Part shown: positions 16,698 to 25,765 of the stretch, piece after piece
How the letters are laid out: the number at the start of each line of letters is the position of its first letter
How positions within the stretch are numbered: position 1 is the stretch's first letter
From: Bradyrhizobium tropiciagri
Lineage (GTDB): Bacteria; Pseudomonadota; Alphaproteobacteria; Rhizobiales; Xanthobacteraceae
Direction: 5' to 3'
DNA length: 64,000 nucleotides
Assembly (NCBI RefSeq): GCF_018130545.1
Contig: NZ_JAFCKF010000003.1
Span: forward strand, 806,001-870,000
Made by a program: the position numbers and the translations under genes
Notes under the pieces: generated by a model
Database searches by the model: none
The model's input: the letters and a program-made list of their open reading frames with translations, nothing else
What the model was told of the DNA's origin: nothing

Positions 16698-17903
16698 TTA
16701 GCTCTTGGCTTGCCGCACAGCGCCGGACAGCAGCAGGGCATCGATCTCGGTCGGGCCAAATCCAGCTTCTGTCAGCACGGTGCGGCTATCCTGCCCGACG
16801 TCCGGCGCTGGACAAAGATGATCCTCGGACAGGCTCGCAATCCCCGGCGTGCGCGGCGAGTAGACCGCGCCGACACCCGGCGTATCCTGGCGCACCGATG
16901 CCCTGGTCGCCTCCACATGGGCGTTGCGCAGCCATTCGCCGGGACTAAGGATCCGCTCCGCGATGATATCGGCGGCGTGCAGTCGGGCCAGCCATGTATC
17001 CGTTGCTTCGGTCAGGAACACCTCGCGCAATTGCGGGATCAGCGTGTCGGCGGCATCGGCACGCCGGGCGAAATCGGCGAAACGTGGATCACTGGCGAGA
17101 TCCTCGCGTCCGATCGCAGCGCACAGCCGCTTGTATTGCGGCTCGTTCACCAGCGTCACCATGATCCAGCCGTCCTTCGTCTGGTAGGTGCCGGCCGGCA
17201 CATTGAGCGCACGCGGCGCACCGCCTTCGAGGATGAATTCCGCGACCTTGTGGCCGAGTAGCGCCGAGGTCGACTGGCAGAGATTGACATCGATCCAACG
17301 GCCGGTGCCGACGGTCGCGCGCGCGAACAGCGTCGTGGCGATGGCCTGGAACGCATAGACGCCGGTGACGACGTCGGAGATCGTGGTGCCGACCCGATGC
17401 GGCACGCCGTCGGTACCGACATTGATCGAGACCAACCCCGAAAACGCCTGCGCCACCGAATCCGAACCGGGCCGTTTTGAATACGGCCCGCTCTGCCCGA
17501 AGCCGCTGACCGAGAGATAGACGAGGCCAGGATTGTCGCGCGACAGGCGCTCATAGCCGAGCCCGAGCCGCTCGGCGACACCGGGACGAAATCCTTCAAT
17601 GAGGACGTCGGCCTCGCGCGCCAGCTTCTGCGCGATCGCAATGCCGTCCTTGTGCTTCATGTCGAGACAAAGGCTGCGTTTGCCGCGATTATAGACCGCC
17701 GAAAGTGTGGTGTGATTCCCGTAAGTGGTGCCGAGATAGCGCGACCAGTCGCCCTCCGGCGGCTCGACCTTGACCACGTCGGCGCCATAGACCCCGAGCA
17801 GCATCGCGCAATAGGGCGAGGCGATCCCCTGCCCGAAATCGAGCACTTTCAGCCCGCGATACGGCGCCTCGTGCGTCGGCGTCAGCTTGCGTTCGCCCGC
17901 CAT
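16698..17903 (-). CDS. CaiB/BaiF class III CoA transferase (liv operon)
   Basis: A 401-residue class III CoA transferase, smaller than and distinct from the copy at 3102. The N-terminal GLKVLDFGQGIASPYCAMLLGVYGADVVKVE binds CoA and the conserved RPGSDSVAQAFSGLVS block carries the catalytic Asp. It would activate the imported acid by taking CoA from succinyl-CoA or another donor. Type III transferases beside MaoC and CitE-like genes are known for itaconate (Ict-Ich-Ccl) and mesaconyl-CoA (Mct) routes. Gap to livF is 27 bp. Confidence 0.88.
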   Translation of the reverse strand: MAGERKLTPTHEAPYRGLKVLDFGQGIASPYCAMLLGVYGADVVKVEPPEGDWSRYLGTTYGNHTTLSAVYNRGKRSLCLDMKHKDGIAIAQKLAREADVLIEGFRPGVAERLGLGYERLSRDNPGLVYLSVSGFGQSGPYSKRPGSDSVAQAFSGLVSINVGTDGVPHRVGTTISDVVTGVYAFQAIATTLFARATVGTGRWIDVNLCQSTSALLGHKVAEFILEGGAPRALNVPAGTYQTKDGWIMVTLVNEPQYKRLCAAIGREDLASDPRFADFARRADAADTLIPQLREVFLTEATDTWLARLHAADIIAERILSPGEWLRNAHVEATRASVRQDTPGVGAVYSPRTPGIASLSEDHLCPAPDVGQDSRTVLTEAGFGPTEIDALLLSGAVRQAKS

Positions 17904-17930
17904 TTGTCCTCCCGTTAGCTTCGAAGGGCC

Positions 17931-18647
17931 CTACAGCGCCAGATAGCGCTGCCGGATGTTGTCGTTGGCCTTCAGCTCTTCGATGGAGGATGTGTAGACG
18001 ATCTGCCCCTTGTCGATAACCGTCGCGTGGCTCGCAAGGCCAAGGCAAAAATGCATGTTCTGCTCGGCGATCAATACTGTGGCACCGGTACCGCGGAGCT
18101 GCCGCAGCAACTCGCCAATGCGCTGGACGATGATCGGCGCCAGTCCCTCGCTCGGCTCGTCCAGCAACAGCAGCACCGGATTGCCCATCAGCGTGCGGGC
18201 GATCGCCAACATCTGCTGCTCGCCGCCGGACAGCCGTCCGGCGATCCGGTACCGCAGCGGCTCCAGCAGCGGAAACACGTCATAGACCCGGCGGATCGAC
18301 CACTCGTCCTCGCCATCGGGCCCCCTCTTCTGGCCGATCACGAGATTGTCCTCAACAGTATGCTCAGGGAAGATCTGGCGGTCTTCCGGCACGAAGCCGA
18401 GCCCTGCGCGTGCGATGTGATGCGGCCGCATCCCGGATACCGCCTGGCCGCGCAAGGTGACCTTGCCGCGGCGCGCCGGCGCCAACCCCATGATCGCTTT
18501 CATGGTGGTGGACTTGCCGGCGCCGTTGCGGCCGAGCAGTGCCATGGTCTCGCCCTTCCGCACGGACAGACCGACGCCGAACAGGATCTGGCTGGTGCCA
18601 TAGTAGACGTCGAGGTCCTCGACCTGCACCACCGGCTGCGCGCTCAT
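17931..18647 (-). CDS. livF: LivF-type ABC transporter ATP-binding protein
   Basis: A 238-residue ATPase of the branched-chain amino acid (HAAT) type. Walker A GRNGAGKST, signature LSGGEQQMLAIARTLM, Walker B LLLLDEPSEGLAP and the LivF-type C-terminal QRYLAL are visible. It starts in the last codons of livG (4-bp overlap). It energises import with LivG on the cytoplasmic face. HAAT systems in rhizobia often carry aromatic or organic acids rather than amino acids; the catabolic genes after it suggest that here. Confidence 0.9.
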   Translation of the reverse strand: MSAQPVVQVEDLDVYYGTSQILFGVGLSVRKGETMALLGRNGAGKSTTMKAIMGLAPARRGKVTLRGQAVSGMRPHHIARAGLGFVPEDRQIFPEHTVEDNLVIGQKRGPDGEDEWSIRRVYDVFPLLEPLRYRIAGRLSGGEQQMLAIARTLMGNPVLLLLDEPSEGLAPIIVQRIGELLRQLRGTGATVLIAEQNMHFCLGLASHATVIDKGQIVYTSSIEELKANDNIRQRYLAL

Positions 18648-19402
18648 GCCACTGCTCCCGCATGGTCGTCGCTGCCGAGATAGGCTTCGATGACGGCCTC
18701 GTTCCTGCGGATCGCGTCCGGCGCTCCGGTCGCGAGGATTCGCCCATAACAAAGCACTACGATCTCAGGCGCGATCTTGAACACGATGTCCATGTCGTGC
18801 TCGATGAACACGACGGTGATCTTCTGCTTCTCCCAGAGCTCGCGCACCTTGTCGATCATGCGCCAGCGCTCTTCGGTGCCCATGCCCGCGGTCGGCTCGT
18901 CGAGCAGCAGCACCTTGGGATCGAGCACCAGCGCGAGCGCGATATCGAGCAGCTTCTGGTCGCCATGCGACAGCGTCGCCGCGGTTCGGTTGCGCTTGCT
19001 GGCGAGGCCGAGCAGCTCCATCGCATGCTCGGCGCGATCGCGCGTCTCGGCCAACGGGAAGCGGCGGTGCGTTACACCGGCGCGGCGCTGATCGGCGCAG
19101 ACCGCAGCCAACATCGTCTCCTCGACCGTCAGCGACGGGAAGATGCTCGCGACCTGGAAGGCGCGGCCGATGCCGTTGCGCACGATCTCCGGCGGCGTCT
19201 TGCCCGCCATGTCAACGCCATTGAGCAGGATCTGCCCGGCATCCGGCCGCAGCGCGCCGGTGATCAGGTTGAAGAATGTGCTCTTGCCAGCACCGTTCGG
19301 ACCGATCACGGCGGTGAGAGAGCCATCAGCGAAGTCGAGCGATACGTTGTCGGTCGCTTTGACGCCGCCAAAGGATTTCGAGAGTCCGCGAATCTCCAGC
19401 AT
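18644..19402 (-). CDS. livG: LivG-type ABC transporter ATP-binding protein
   Basis: A 252-residue ATPase with Walker A GPNGAGKSTFFNLITGALRP, the signature region LSHGDQKLLDIALAL and Walker B VLLLDEPTAGMG, typical of LivG with the GVDMAGKTPPEIVRNGIGRAFQ Q-loop. I start at 19402 (MLEIRGLSKSFGG). The signature reads SHGDQ rather than SGGEQ, a known LivG variant. Two bases separate it from the livM stop. Confidence 0.9.
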   Translation of the reverse strand: MLEIRGLSKSFGGVKATDNVSLDFADGSLTAVIGPNGAGKSTFFNLITGALRPDAGQILLNGVDMAGKTPPEIVRNGIGRAFQVASIFPSLTVEETMLAAVCADQRRAGVTHRRFPLAETRDRAEHAMELLGLASKRNRTAATLSHGDQKLLDIALALVLDPKVLLLDEPTAGMGTEERWRMIDKVRELWEKQKITVVFIEHDMDIVFKIAPEIVVLCYGRILATGAPDAIRRNEAVIEAYLGSDDHAGAVA

Positions 19403-19404
19403 GG

Positions 19405-20424
19405 CTAACCGCGCTCCTCGCTGCGTCGCTGCGCGAACCATTCGACGACGAAGTCCATCAGCCCTTTGCGCAGGCCGATGGCAAAGAACAGGATCACGAT
19501 GCCGAGCACGATGCCGTGATACTCGGTCACACGAGTAACGGTGTCATTCAGGATAAGGAACAGCATGGTGCCGACCATCGGCCCGAGGAAGGTGGTCACC
19601 CCGCCGAGCATGTTGATGAAGATGCCCTCGCCCGACATCGTCCAATAGGCGAATTCGGGATAGGCTCCCGAGACGAACAACGCCATGATCATGCCGCCGG
19701 TCGCGGCGAACAGCGCCGCCAGCACGAAGATGGCCAGCTTGGCGCGCCAGACATCGATGCCAATGAAGCTCGCCCGCGTGGCGTTGTCCCGGATCATGCG
19801 CAGCGTGTAGCCGAATGGGGACTGCGCGATCTGGCGCATCAGGAACAACCCGATCACCAGAAGCGCACAGCTCGCGACATAGAGATGCAGATGGTTCGAG
19901 AGATCGATACCGAGGAACGGCGGCCGCGGAATGCCGCCTCGGAGGCCCTGGTCACCGCCGGTCAGCGACTGCCACGACAAGATGGTGGAATGGATCAGCA
20001 TCTGGAACGCCAGCGTGACGAAAGCGAAGTAGATCTCCTTTAGCCGCACGCAGATCGCCCCGATCACGACGGCGACGACGAAGGTCATTGCCAATGTGGC
20101 GAAGAAGGCCACCGGGATCGGCACGCCGGTCTTCTGCATCATCAAGCCAAAGCTATAGGCACCGAGGCCGAAGAACATACCGTGCCCAAATGAGATCAGT
20201 CCGGTGTAGCCGACCAGGAGATTGAGCGACGTCGCGAACAATCCATAGGCTGCGCAGCGGATCACAAAGTCGAGCAATTGCTTGCTACCGAACAAAACCG
20301 GCAGCAGCGCCAAGACAACGAACGCGATGAGCGCGATCAGAAGATCGCGATGGCGCTGCGGCCTGGCGTCGATCCGGGCCACCTCGAGCGGTTGCGCGCC
20401 CTGCCCGGCCTGCAACTCGGTCAT
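19405..20424 (-). CDS. livM: LivM-type ABC transporter permease
   Basis: A 339-residue inner-membrane permease with about 9 helices and the LivM signature around GLISFGHGMFFGLGAYSFGLMMQ (73-95) and the EAA-like loop PFGYTLRMIRDNATRASFIGIDVWRAKLAIFVLAA (about 196-230). It forms the channel with LivH. Its start overlaps the livH stop by 4 bp. Confidence 0.9.
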   Translation of the reverse strand: MTELQAGQGAQPLEVARIDARPQRHRDLLIALIAFVVLALLPVLFGSKQLLDFVIRCAAYGLFATSLNLLVGYTGLISFGHGMFFGLGAYSFGLMMQKTGVPIPVAFFATLAMTFVVAVVIGAICVRLKEIYFAFVTLAFQMLIHSTILSWQSLTGGDQGLRGGIPRPPFLGIDLSNHLHLYVASCALLVIGLFLMRQIAQSPFGYTLRMIRDNATRASFIGIDVWRAKLAIFVLAALFAATGGMIMALFVSGAYPEFAYWTMSGEGIFINMLGGVTTFLGPMVGTMLFLILNDTVTRVTEYHGIVLGIVILFFAIGLRKGLMDFVVEWFAQRRSEERG

Positions 20425-21332
20425 GCGACCTCCTTGCCGAACAGGCCGGTTGGGCGCGACACCAGCACGATCACCATGAAGAGATACATCAGCCCCTCGG
20501 TGAACAGCGGAAAGCCGAGCGATCCGAACGAACGGATCAAGCCGATCAGCAGCGCGCCGATCAGCGCGCCCAGGATCGAACCCATGCCGCCGATCACGGT
20601 GACGATGAAGGACTCGATCAAAACCGAGAAGCCCATGCCCGGCGTCAGCGAGCGCACCGGCGCGGCAAGCGCTCCCGCAAGTCCCGCCAGCATGCCGCCG
20701 AGCGCGAACACGCCGCCATAGATCAGCCCGGTGTTGATACCGAGCGCTGACACCATCCCGGGATTATGGGCGGCCGCCCGGATGACCTTGCCGATCCGGG
20801 AACGCGCCAGCCCCAGCCCGAGAACCACCGCGGCCGCGAGGGCCACACCGATCAGCAGCAGGTAATATGGCGGCACCACGCCGCCGGCGATGAACAGCGG
20901 CGGCACCTGGAATGCGGCGGGCATGCCCATCGACTTGAATTCGGGTCCCCAGATCATGCGGACCACGTCGTCGAAGATCAGCACGAAGGCGTAGCAGACC
21001 AGGAGCTGCATCAGCACGTCGCGGCCGTAGACCCGGCTCATGAACACCCGCTCGAAGATCAGGCCGAGGATGGCGGTGCCCACAGCGCCGCTCAGGATCG
21101 CCAGCGCAAAGCTGCCGGTGAGCTGGTAGGCCGTCATCGCGAAATAGGCGCCGAACATGTAGAAGGCGCCGTGGCTGAAATTGACCACCTTGAGCACGCC
21201 GAAGATCAAGGTCAGCCCAACGGCGACGAGGAACAACAGCATGCCGATGATCAGGCCGCTGGTGGTCTGTGTCACCAGGCAGGCAGGGCTGGTGAGGCAA
21301 CTGGCGAGCGCGTCGAGGTCCACAGGAATCAT
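20421..21332 (-). CDS. livH: LivH-type ABC transporter permease
   Basis: A 303-residue permease with about 8 helices. GVLKVVNFSHGAFYMFGAYFAMTAY (about 44-68) and AAHNPGMVSALGINTGLIYGGVFALGGMLAGLAGAL are conserved LivH blocks. Ribosome site is weak. It follows the binding-protein gene after an 85-bp gap that holds a strong hairpin (21379-21408), a usual arrangement letting the binding protein be made in excess. Confidence 0.9.
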   Translation of the reverse strand: MIPVDLDALASCLTSPACLVTQTTSGLIIGMLLFLVAVGLTLIFGVLKVVNFSHGAFYMFGAYFAMTAYQLTGSFALAILSGAVGTAILGLIFERVFMSRVYGRDVLMQLLVCYAFVLIFDDVVRMIWGPEFKSMGMPAAFQVPPLFIAGGVVPPYYLLLIGVALAAAVVLGLGLARSRIGKVIRAAAHNPGMVSALGINTGLIYGGVFALGGMLAGLAGALAAPVRSLTPGMGFSVLIESFIVTVIGGMGSILGALIGALLIGLIRSFGSLGFPLFTEGLMYLFMVIVLVSRPTGLFGKEVA

Positions 21333-21378
21333 CCATTACGGCGGGCCGCAACGCCGGCGCGCGATAAGCATCAGATCA

Positions 21379-21408
21379 AAGGCGGAGACAGCGTGCTGCC
21401 TCCGCCTT
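21379..21408 (-). terminator. Intercistronic hairpin between livK and livH
   Basis: AAGGCGGAG (21379-21387) pairs perfectly with CTCCGCCTT (21400-21408). Inside, CAGC pairs with GCTG. It begins 10 bp after the livK stop. There is no T-run after it. It is probably an mRNA-stabilising or partly terminating hairpin that raises binding-protein levels over the membrane components. Confidence 0.55.
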
Positions 21409-21417
21409 ATGTGCGGA

Positions 21418-22677
21418 TCAAGTGTAACCCTTGCTCTTCTTCCACTCGGCTTCGAGCTCGAAGATGGTCTTCCAGTCGCCGGCCTTCACGTCTGGCACGT
21501 AAGGCTCCTGCGGGATCGTGGTACCCCAGCCGATCGCGTAGCCGACCAGCGTGTGATCGTCGGCGCGCATGGTGACGGTGCCGTCGGCACCGAACGGGCA
21601 CTTGATGGTGAGCCCGGTGAGCGCCTCCGCGACCTTCTTGCCGTCGGTCGAACCCGCCTTCTTGACGGCCTCGTTGAGGAACATGACCGCGGTTGCGTTC
21701 TGCCACGACCAATTGGTCGGATACTCGTTGTACTTCGCCTTGTAGGCATCGCCCCAGGCTGCATTCTCCGGCGTCGGCGGGAAGGTCTTGATGTAGCGGT
21801 CGCCGGAGTGGATGCCCTTGGGCAGGTTCTTCACCACGGTCAGCGCGGTGTAGTCGGCCATGTTGACCGCGAACACCTCCATCTGGGTGAACAGCGCGTA
21901 GATATTGGCCTGGTCGATATAGGAGGTGAGATCGCCGCCCCACAGGCAGGAATACATCGCCTGCGGCTTGGCTTGCAGGATCTTGGTGACCACCTCGGTG
22001 TAATCGGGCTGGAACAGCTTTGGCCAGGACTCGCTGATGATCTCGACATCGGGCGCGAACTTCTTCAGATACAGCACGAATTCGCCGGTGGTGTCGCGGC
22101 CATAGGCATAGTCCGGTGAACAGGTCGCCCATTTCTTCAGGCCCTTGGCCTTGGCAATCCCTGCGGCGTAGCTGGCGCCGACGATCGAGTCATGTATGCC
22201 CTGCCGCACACAACGGAAGGCGTTCGGGATGTGCTGCTTGGGATCGGCCGTCAGCGACGAGGCTTCCGAGCAGGTGTGGATGCAGAGCACGCCGAGATCG
22301 CGCGCCACTTCGTGAACCGCGAAGGATCCCGACGATGCCTCGCCGTCGAGCAGCATCTCGCAGCCGTCGGTGTTGACAAGCTCGCGCGCGATCCGCGCGG
22401 CTTCTTGCGGCTGTCCCTTGGAGTCGCGGATCACCATCTCGATCTGCCGGCCGGCCAGGCCGCCAGCGGCATTGACCTTCTCGACTTCCAGCATCACCGC
22501 GTTGCGCGAGGACGTACCGAGTTGCGCGACGCGGCCCGACAGGATGGTCGGCATGCCGATCTTGATCGTCTTGGCCTGCGCACGCGCCACCCATGGCGCG
22601 GAAAAAGTCATCGCACCGGCGCCCATCAGCGCAAGCGTCGAACGCCGGCTGATGCCCGGTTTCCGGGTCCTCGTCAT
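21418..22677 (-). CDS. livK: LivK-type substrate-binding protein, Tat signal
   Basis: A 419-residue type I periplasmic binding protein. Its N-terminus is a twin-arginine signal: RKPGISRRSTLALMGAGAMTF (S-R-R-S-T-L) with cleavage likely after AQA near residue 35. The mature part begins KTIKIGMPTILSGRVAQLGTSSRNAVMLEVEKVNAAGGLAGR, the standard Leu/Ile/Val-binding-like start. It captures the operon's substrate in the periplasm. First gene of the minus operon. Confidence 0.9.
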   Translation of the reverse strand: MTRTRKPGISRRSTLALMGAGAMTFSAPWVARAQAKTIKIGMPTILSGRVAQLGTSSRNAVMLEVEKVNAAGGLAGRQIEMVIRDSKGQPQEAARIARELVNTDGCEMLLDGEASSGSFAVHEVARDLGVLCIHTCSEASSLTADPKQHIPNAFRCVRQGIHDSIVGASYAAGIAKAKGLKKWATCSPDYAYGRDTTGEFVLYLKKFAPDVEIISESWPKLFQPDYTEVVTKILQAKPQAMYSCLWGGDLTSYIDQANIYALFTQMEVFAVNMADYTALTVVKNLPKGIHSGDRYIKTFPPTPENAAWGDAYKAKYNEYPTNWSWQNATAVMFLNEAVKKAGSTDGKKVAEALTGLTIKCPFGADGTVTMRADDHTLVGYAIGWGTTIPQEPYVPDVKAGDWKTIFELEAEWKKSKGYT

Positions 22678-22783
22678 CGTTCCCCTCCCTGTCGGGTTCG
22701 CGTTCCCAAAAGCCCTGTCGGAGATCGTTTCGTCTCCATGGCCACAATGTTTTCAGAGCAAGGGGGGTGACGTCAAGCCAAAT

Positions 22784-22806
22784 ATGAATTACGACTCATA
22801 ATTCAT
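22784..22806. promoter_or_regulatory. 23-bp palindrome, candidate TetR operator
   Basis: Two 11-bp arms, ATGAATTACGA and TCATAATTCAT, surround one central base at 22795. Ten of eleven pairs match. It is AT-rich in a GC-rich setting and lies 43 bp before the acyl-CoA ligase start and 107 bp from livK. The right arm contains CATAAT, a possible -10 box of the plus operon. A TetR-family gene is the second gene of that operon. Confidence 0.6.
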
Positions 22807-22848
22807 CTAGGGAGAAAACGGCGCCGGAATCGGCCCGACGAGCGGCAA

Positions 22849-24345
22849 ATGATCAATCTTTCCAGCTTCATTGCATTTCATGCCAGGCGGGCTCCGGACC
22901 GCTGTGCGCTGAAATATCGCGGCGAGGACGTCTCCTACGCCGAGTTTGATCTGCGTGTCCGCCAGGTCGGAGGCTGGCTCGCTGCACGCGGGATTGCGCC
23001 GGGCGATGTGGTCGCCGTCCTGATGAAGAACAGCACGGCCTTTCTCGAACTGGTGTTCGCGACCAGCCATATCGGCGCGGTGTTCCTCCCGATCAATTAT
23101 CGGCTGTCAGCCGATGAGGTCGGCTACATCGTCGGCAATGCCGGCGCGCGCCTGCTGGTCGCCGACGAGGAGCTGGCGGCAATCGCGGTCGGCGATGCAC
23201 CCGTCGTACTGCTCGATGAAGTCGCGCAGTCCAGCATTACCAACCTCGCGCCCGATATCGCGCCGGCGCCGATCCATGTTCGCCAGCCGCGCGACCTGAT
23301 GCGCCTGATGTACACCTCGGGCACGACCGATCGCCCCAAGGGGGTGATGCTCACCTACGAGAACATCTATTGGAAATCCGCCGACCAGACGCTGGTGCTT
23401 GGATTGAACGCCGACACGCGGCTGCTCATCGTCGGCCCACTTTATCATGTCGGCGCGCTCGATCTGCCCGGCATCGCCGTGCTCTGGCATGGCGGCATGC
23501 TATGCATCCACCGCACCTTCGAGCCGGAACCGGCGCTCGCCGCGATCGCGCGCGAGAAGCTGAACGCCGCGTGGTTCGCGCCGGTCATGACCACCGCTCT
23601 CCTCACCTGCCCGAACCGGGAGCGCTACGACGTCTCCAGCCTGCAATGGGCGATCGGCGGCGGCGAGAAGACGCCGGAGGTCCGCATCCGAGCCTTCTCG
23701 GATTATTTTGGGAATGCGCGCTATATCGATGCCTACGGCCTCACCGAAAGCTGCGGCGGCGACACTTTCATGGAAGCCGGCCGCGAGATCGAGAAGATCG
23801 GCTCGACCGGCCGCGCCATCGCCCATGTCGAGATCGAGATCCGCGACGATGCCGGCAAGCGCCTGCCCGCCGGCCAGGATGGTGAGATCTGCCTGCGCGG
23901 TCCGAAGGTGACGCAGGGCTACTGGAAGGATCCGGAGAAGACGGCATCCGCTTTCTTCGGCGATTGGTTCCGCACCGGCGACGTCGGCTATCTCGATGAG
24001 GACGGCTTCCTCTATCTCACCGACCGCAAGAAGGACATGATCATCTCCGGCGGCGAGAACATCGCCTCCTCGGAGGTCGAGCGCGTCATCTACGAGATGC
24101 CCGGGGTGCGCGAGGTCGCGGTGATCGGCCTGCCTGATGCGCGCTGGGGCGAAAAGCCGGTCGCCATCGTGGTGCTGGCCGATGACGCCAAGCTCGATCT
24201 GCCTGATCTCACAGATTTCTGCCGGACAAGGCTCGCCGGCTTCAAGGTGCCGCGGCAGTTGATCCTCTGCGACAGCCTGCCGCGCAATCCATCCGGCAAG
24301 GTGCTCAAACGCGTCCTCCGCGCCGAACTCGAGGCCATCGCATGA
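22849..24345 (+). CDS. Acyl-CoA ligase (AMP-binding, FadD-like)
   Basis: A 498-residue ANL-superfamily enzyme that activates a carboxylic acid to its CoA thioester through an acyl-adenylate. The P-loop motif is YTSGTTDRPKGVML (about 152-165), the A5/A8 motifs are DAYGLTES and GEICLRGPKVTQGYW...DWFRTGDVGYLDEDGFLYLTDRKKDMIISGGENI, and the catalytic Lys is in PRNPSGKVLKR near the end. First gene of the divergent operon; its stop overlaps the TetR start by 4 bp. Likely activates the pathway's entry acid. Confidence 0.9.
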   Translation: MINLSSFIAFHARRAPDRCALKYRGEDVSYAEFDLRVRQVGGWLAARGIAPGDVVAVLMKNSTAFLELVFATSHIGAVFLPINYRLSADEVGYIVGNAGARLLVADEELAAIAVGDAPVVLLDEVAQSSITNLAPDIAPAPIHVRQPRDLMRLMYTSGTTDRPKGVMLTYENIYWKSADQTLVLGLNADTRLLIVGPLYHVGALDLPGIAVLWHGGMLCIHRTFEPEPALAAIAREKLNAAWFAPVMTTALLTCPNRERYDVSSLQWAIGGGEKTPEVRIRAFSDYFGNARYIDAYGLTESCGGDTFMEAGREIEKIGSTGRAIAHVEIEIRDDAGKRLPAGQDGEICLRGPKVTQGYWKDPEKTASAFFGDWFRTGDVGYLDEDGFLYLTDRKKDMIISGGENIASSEVERVIYEMPGVREVAVIGLPDARWGEKPVAIVVLADDAKLDLPDLTDFCRTRLAGFKVPRQLILCDSLPRNPSGKVLKRVLRAELEAIA

Positions 24346-24986
24346 CACAAGCGACATCCGCCAAGGTGACAAAGCTCAACCGGGTCGAGCGCAACGCCTG
24401 GACCAAGCAGAAGATCTTCGACGCCGCGACCAAGATCGTCGGCAAATACGGCTATGCCGAAGCCTCCGTTGCGCGCATCACCGAGGCCGCCGGCGTCGCG
24501 CAGGGCACCTTCTACAATCACTTCGAGAACCGGCAGGAGTTGCTCGACCAGCTACTGCCGAAGATCGGCCTCGACATGGTTCGCTTCATCCATGCCCGCA
24601 CCGGCACCGCCAGCGAGGCCCGGCAGGAGGTGGAACGCTTCAGCGCCTTCTTCGATTTCATCCGCGAGGTGCCGGAGTTTCTCCGCATTCTGAACGAAGC
24701 CGAGTTCTTCGCGCCGATCGGCTACCAGAAGCACTTCGACAACATTTCGAATGCCTATGTCCGGATTCTGCAGCGCGCGCGGGCTGCGGGTGCGACCAAT
24801 ACATTCAGCGACGAAGAATTCGAGGCCATCGTCCAGGTCTTGATGGGCGCACGTGGCTATCTCAGCCGACGCTATTCCTATTCCGAGCAAGGCGTCACCG
24901 CCGTGCCTGACTACGTGATCACGGCTTACCAGAAGCTGGTCACTCGCGGCCTGTTCACCACCAGCGACAAGGGAAAGAAGTCATGA
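24342..24986 (+). CDS. TetR/AcrR family transcriptional regulator
   Basis: A 214-residue repressor. The N-terminal domain (about 17-63, WTKQKIFDAATKIVGKYGYAEASVARITEAAGVAQGTFYNHFENRQELLDQL) is the canonical TetR helix-turn-helix; the rest is a helical ligand-binding domain. It is co-translated with ligase and SDR (4-bp overlaps on both sides). It most likely controls the two divergent operons from the 23-bp palindrome at 22784-22806 and responds to a pathway CoA ester or acid. Confidence 0.9.
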   Translation: MTQATSAKVTKLNRVERNAWTKQKIFDAATKIVGKYGYAEASVARITEAAGVAQGTFYNHFENRQELLDQLLPKIGLDMVRFIHARTGTASEARQEVERFSAFFDFIREVPEFLRILNEAEFFAPIGYQKHFDNISNAYVRILQRARAAGATNTFSDEEFEAIVQVLMGARGYLSRRYSYSEQGVTAVPDYVITAYQKLVTRGLFTTSDKGKKS

Positions 24987-25756
24987 GCGCTGACGGCATC
25001 ATCCTCGTCACCGGCGGCAGCCGCGGCATCGGCGCGGCGACCGCAACACTGCTCGCCGATAAGGGACACCGCGTCGTCATCGTCGATATCGCGCCCGAAC
25101 CGCTGGTCGGCACGAACGCCATCCTCTGGCCTGCACCGTTCGATGTCGCGAGCGAGACCGCCGTGGTCACCGGAGTTGCCGACATCGAGAAGGCGCACGG
25201 GCCGATCAGCGGCCTCGTCAACGCGGCCGGCGTATTCGGCAAGATGCACACAATCGAGCGGGTGCGGATGGAGCAGTGGGACCGCGAGGTCAATATCGAC
25301 CTGCGCGGCACCTTCCTGGTCGCGCGCAGTGTCGGTATCGGCATGGCGAAGCGGCGACATGGCGCGATCGTCAACGTTGCCTCGGTGGCCGGCATGACGT
25401 CGGGCCCGATCCACGCCTATACCGCGGCGAAGGCCGGCGTCATCCAGATCACGCAGACACTCGCCGCCGAATGGGGCCGCGCGGGCGTGCGGGTCAACGC
25501 GGTGTCGCCCGGCTTCACCCGCACGGCCGCGCTCGAGGCCGGCATCGCGTCGGGCGCGCTGAACAAGGATCTGCTGGCACGGCCGACCGCGCTGAACCGG
25601 CTGGTCGAGCCGATGGAAGTGGCGCAGGCGATCGCCTGGCTACTCTCGCCGCAGAGCAGCGGCGTAACCGGCATCAACCTGCCGATCGATGCCGGCTACA
25701 TCGCGGGCACCACCTGGGCCGCCTATGGCGGTCTGCCCGAAGCACCAGCGAGCTGA
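24983..25756 (+). CDS. Short-chain dehydrogenase/reductase
   Basis: A 257-residue classical SDR. The nucleotide-binding motif is TGGSRGIG (10-17), NAAG is at 80-83, and the catalytic Ser134, Tyr146 and Lys150 are all present. Asp35 after the second strand (VIVDIAP) favours NAD(H) over NADP(H). It would oxidise a secondary alcohol or reduce a ketone, possibly producing the ketone used by the monooxygenase that follows 9 bp later. Confidence 0.88.
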   Translation: MSADGIILVTGGSRGIGAATATLLADKGHRVVIVDIAPEPLVGTNAILWPAPFDVASETAVVTGVADIEKAHGPISGLVNAAGVFGKMHTIERVRMEQWDREVNIDLRGTFLVARSVGIGMAKRRHGAIVNVASVAGMTSGPIHAYTAAKAGVIQITQTLAAEWGRAGVRVNAVSPGFTRTAALEAGIASGALNKDLLARPTALNRLVEPMEVAQAIAWLLSPQSSGVTGINLPIDAGYIAGTTWAAYGGLPEAPAS

Positions 25757-25765
25757 GGACAACGT

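Noticed and set aside
15470-16948. Plus-strand frame of 492 codons
   Set aside because: It is antisense to the MaoC, crotonase and CoA transferase genes, which have clear motifs; its composition is that of a shadow.
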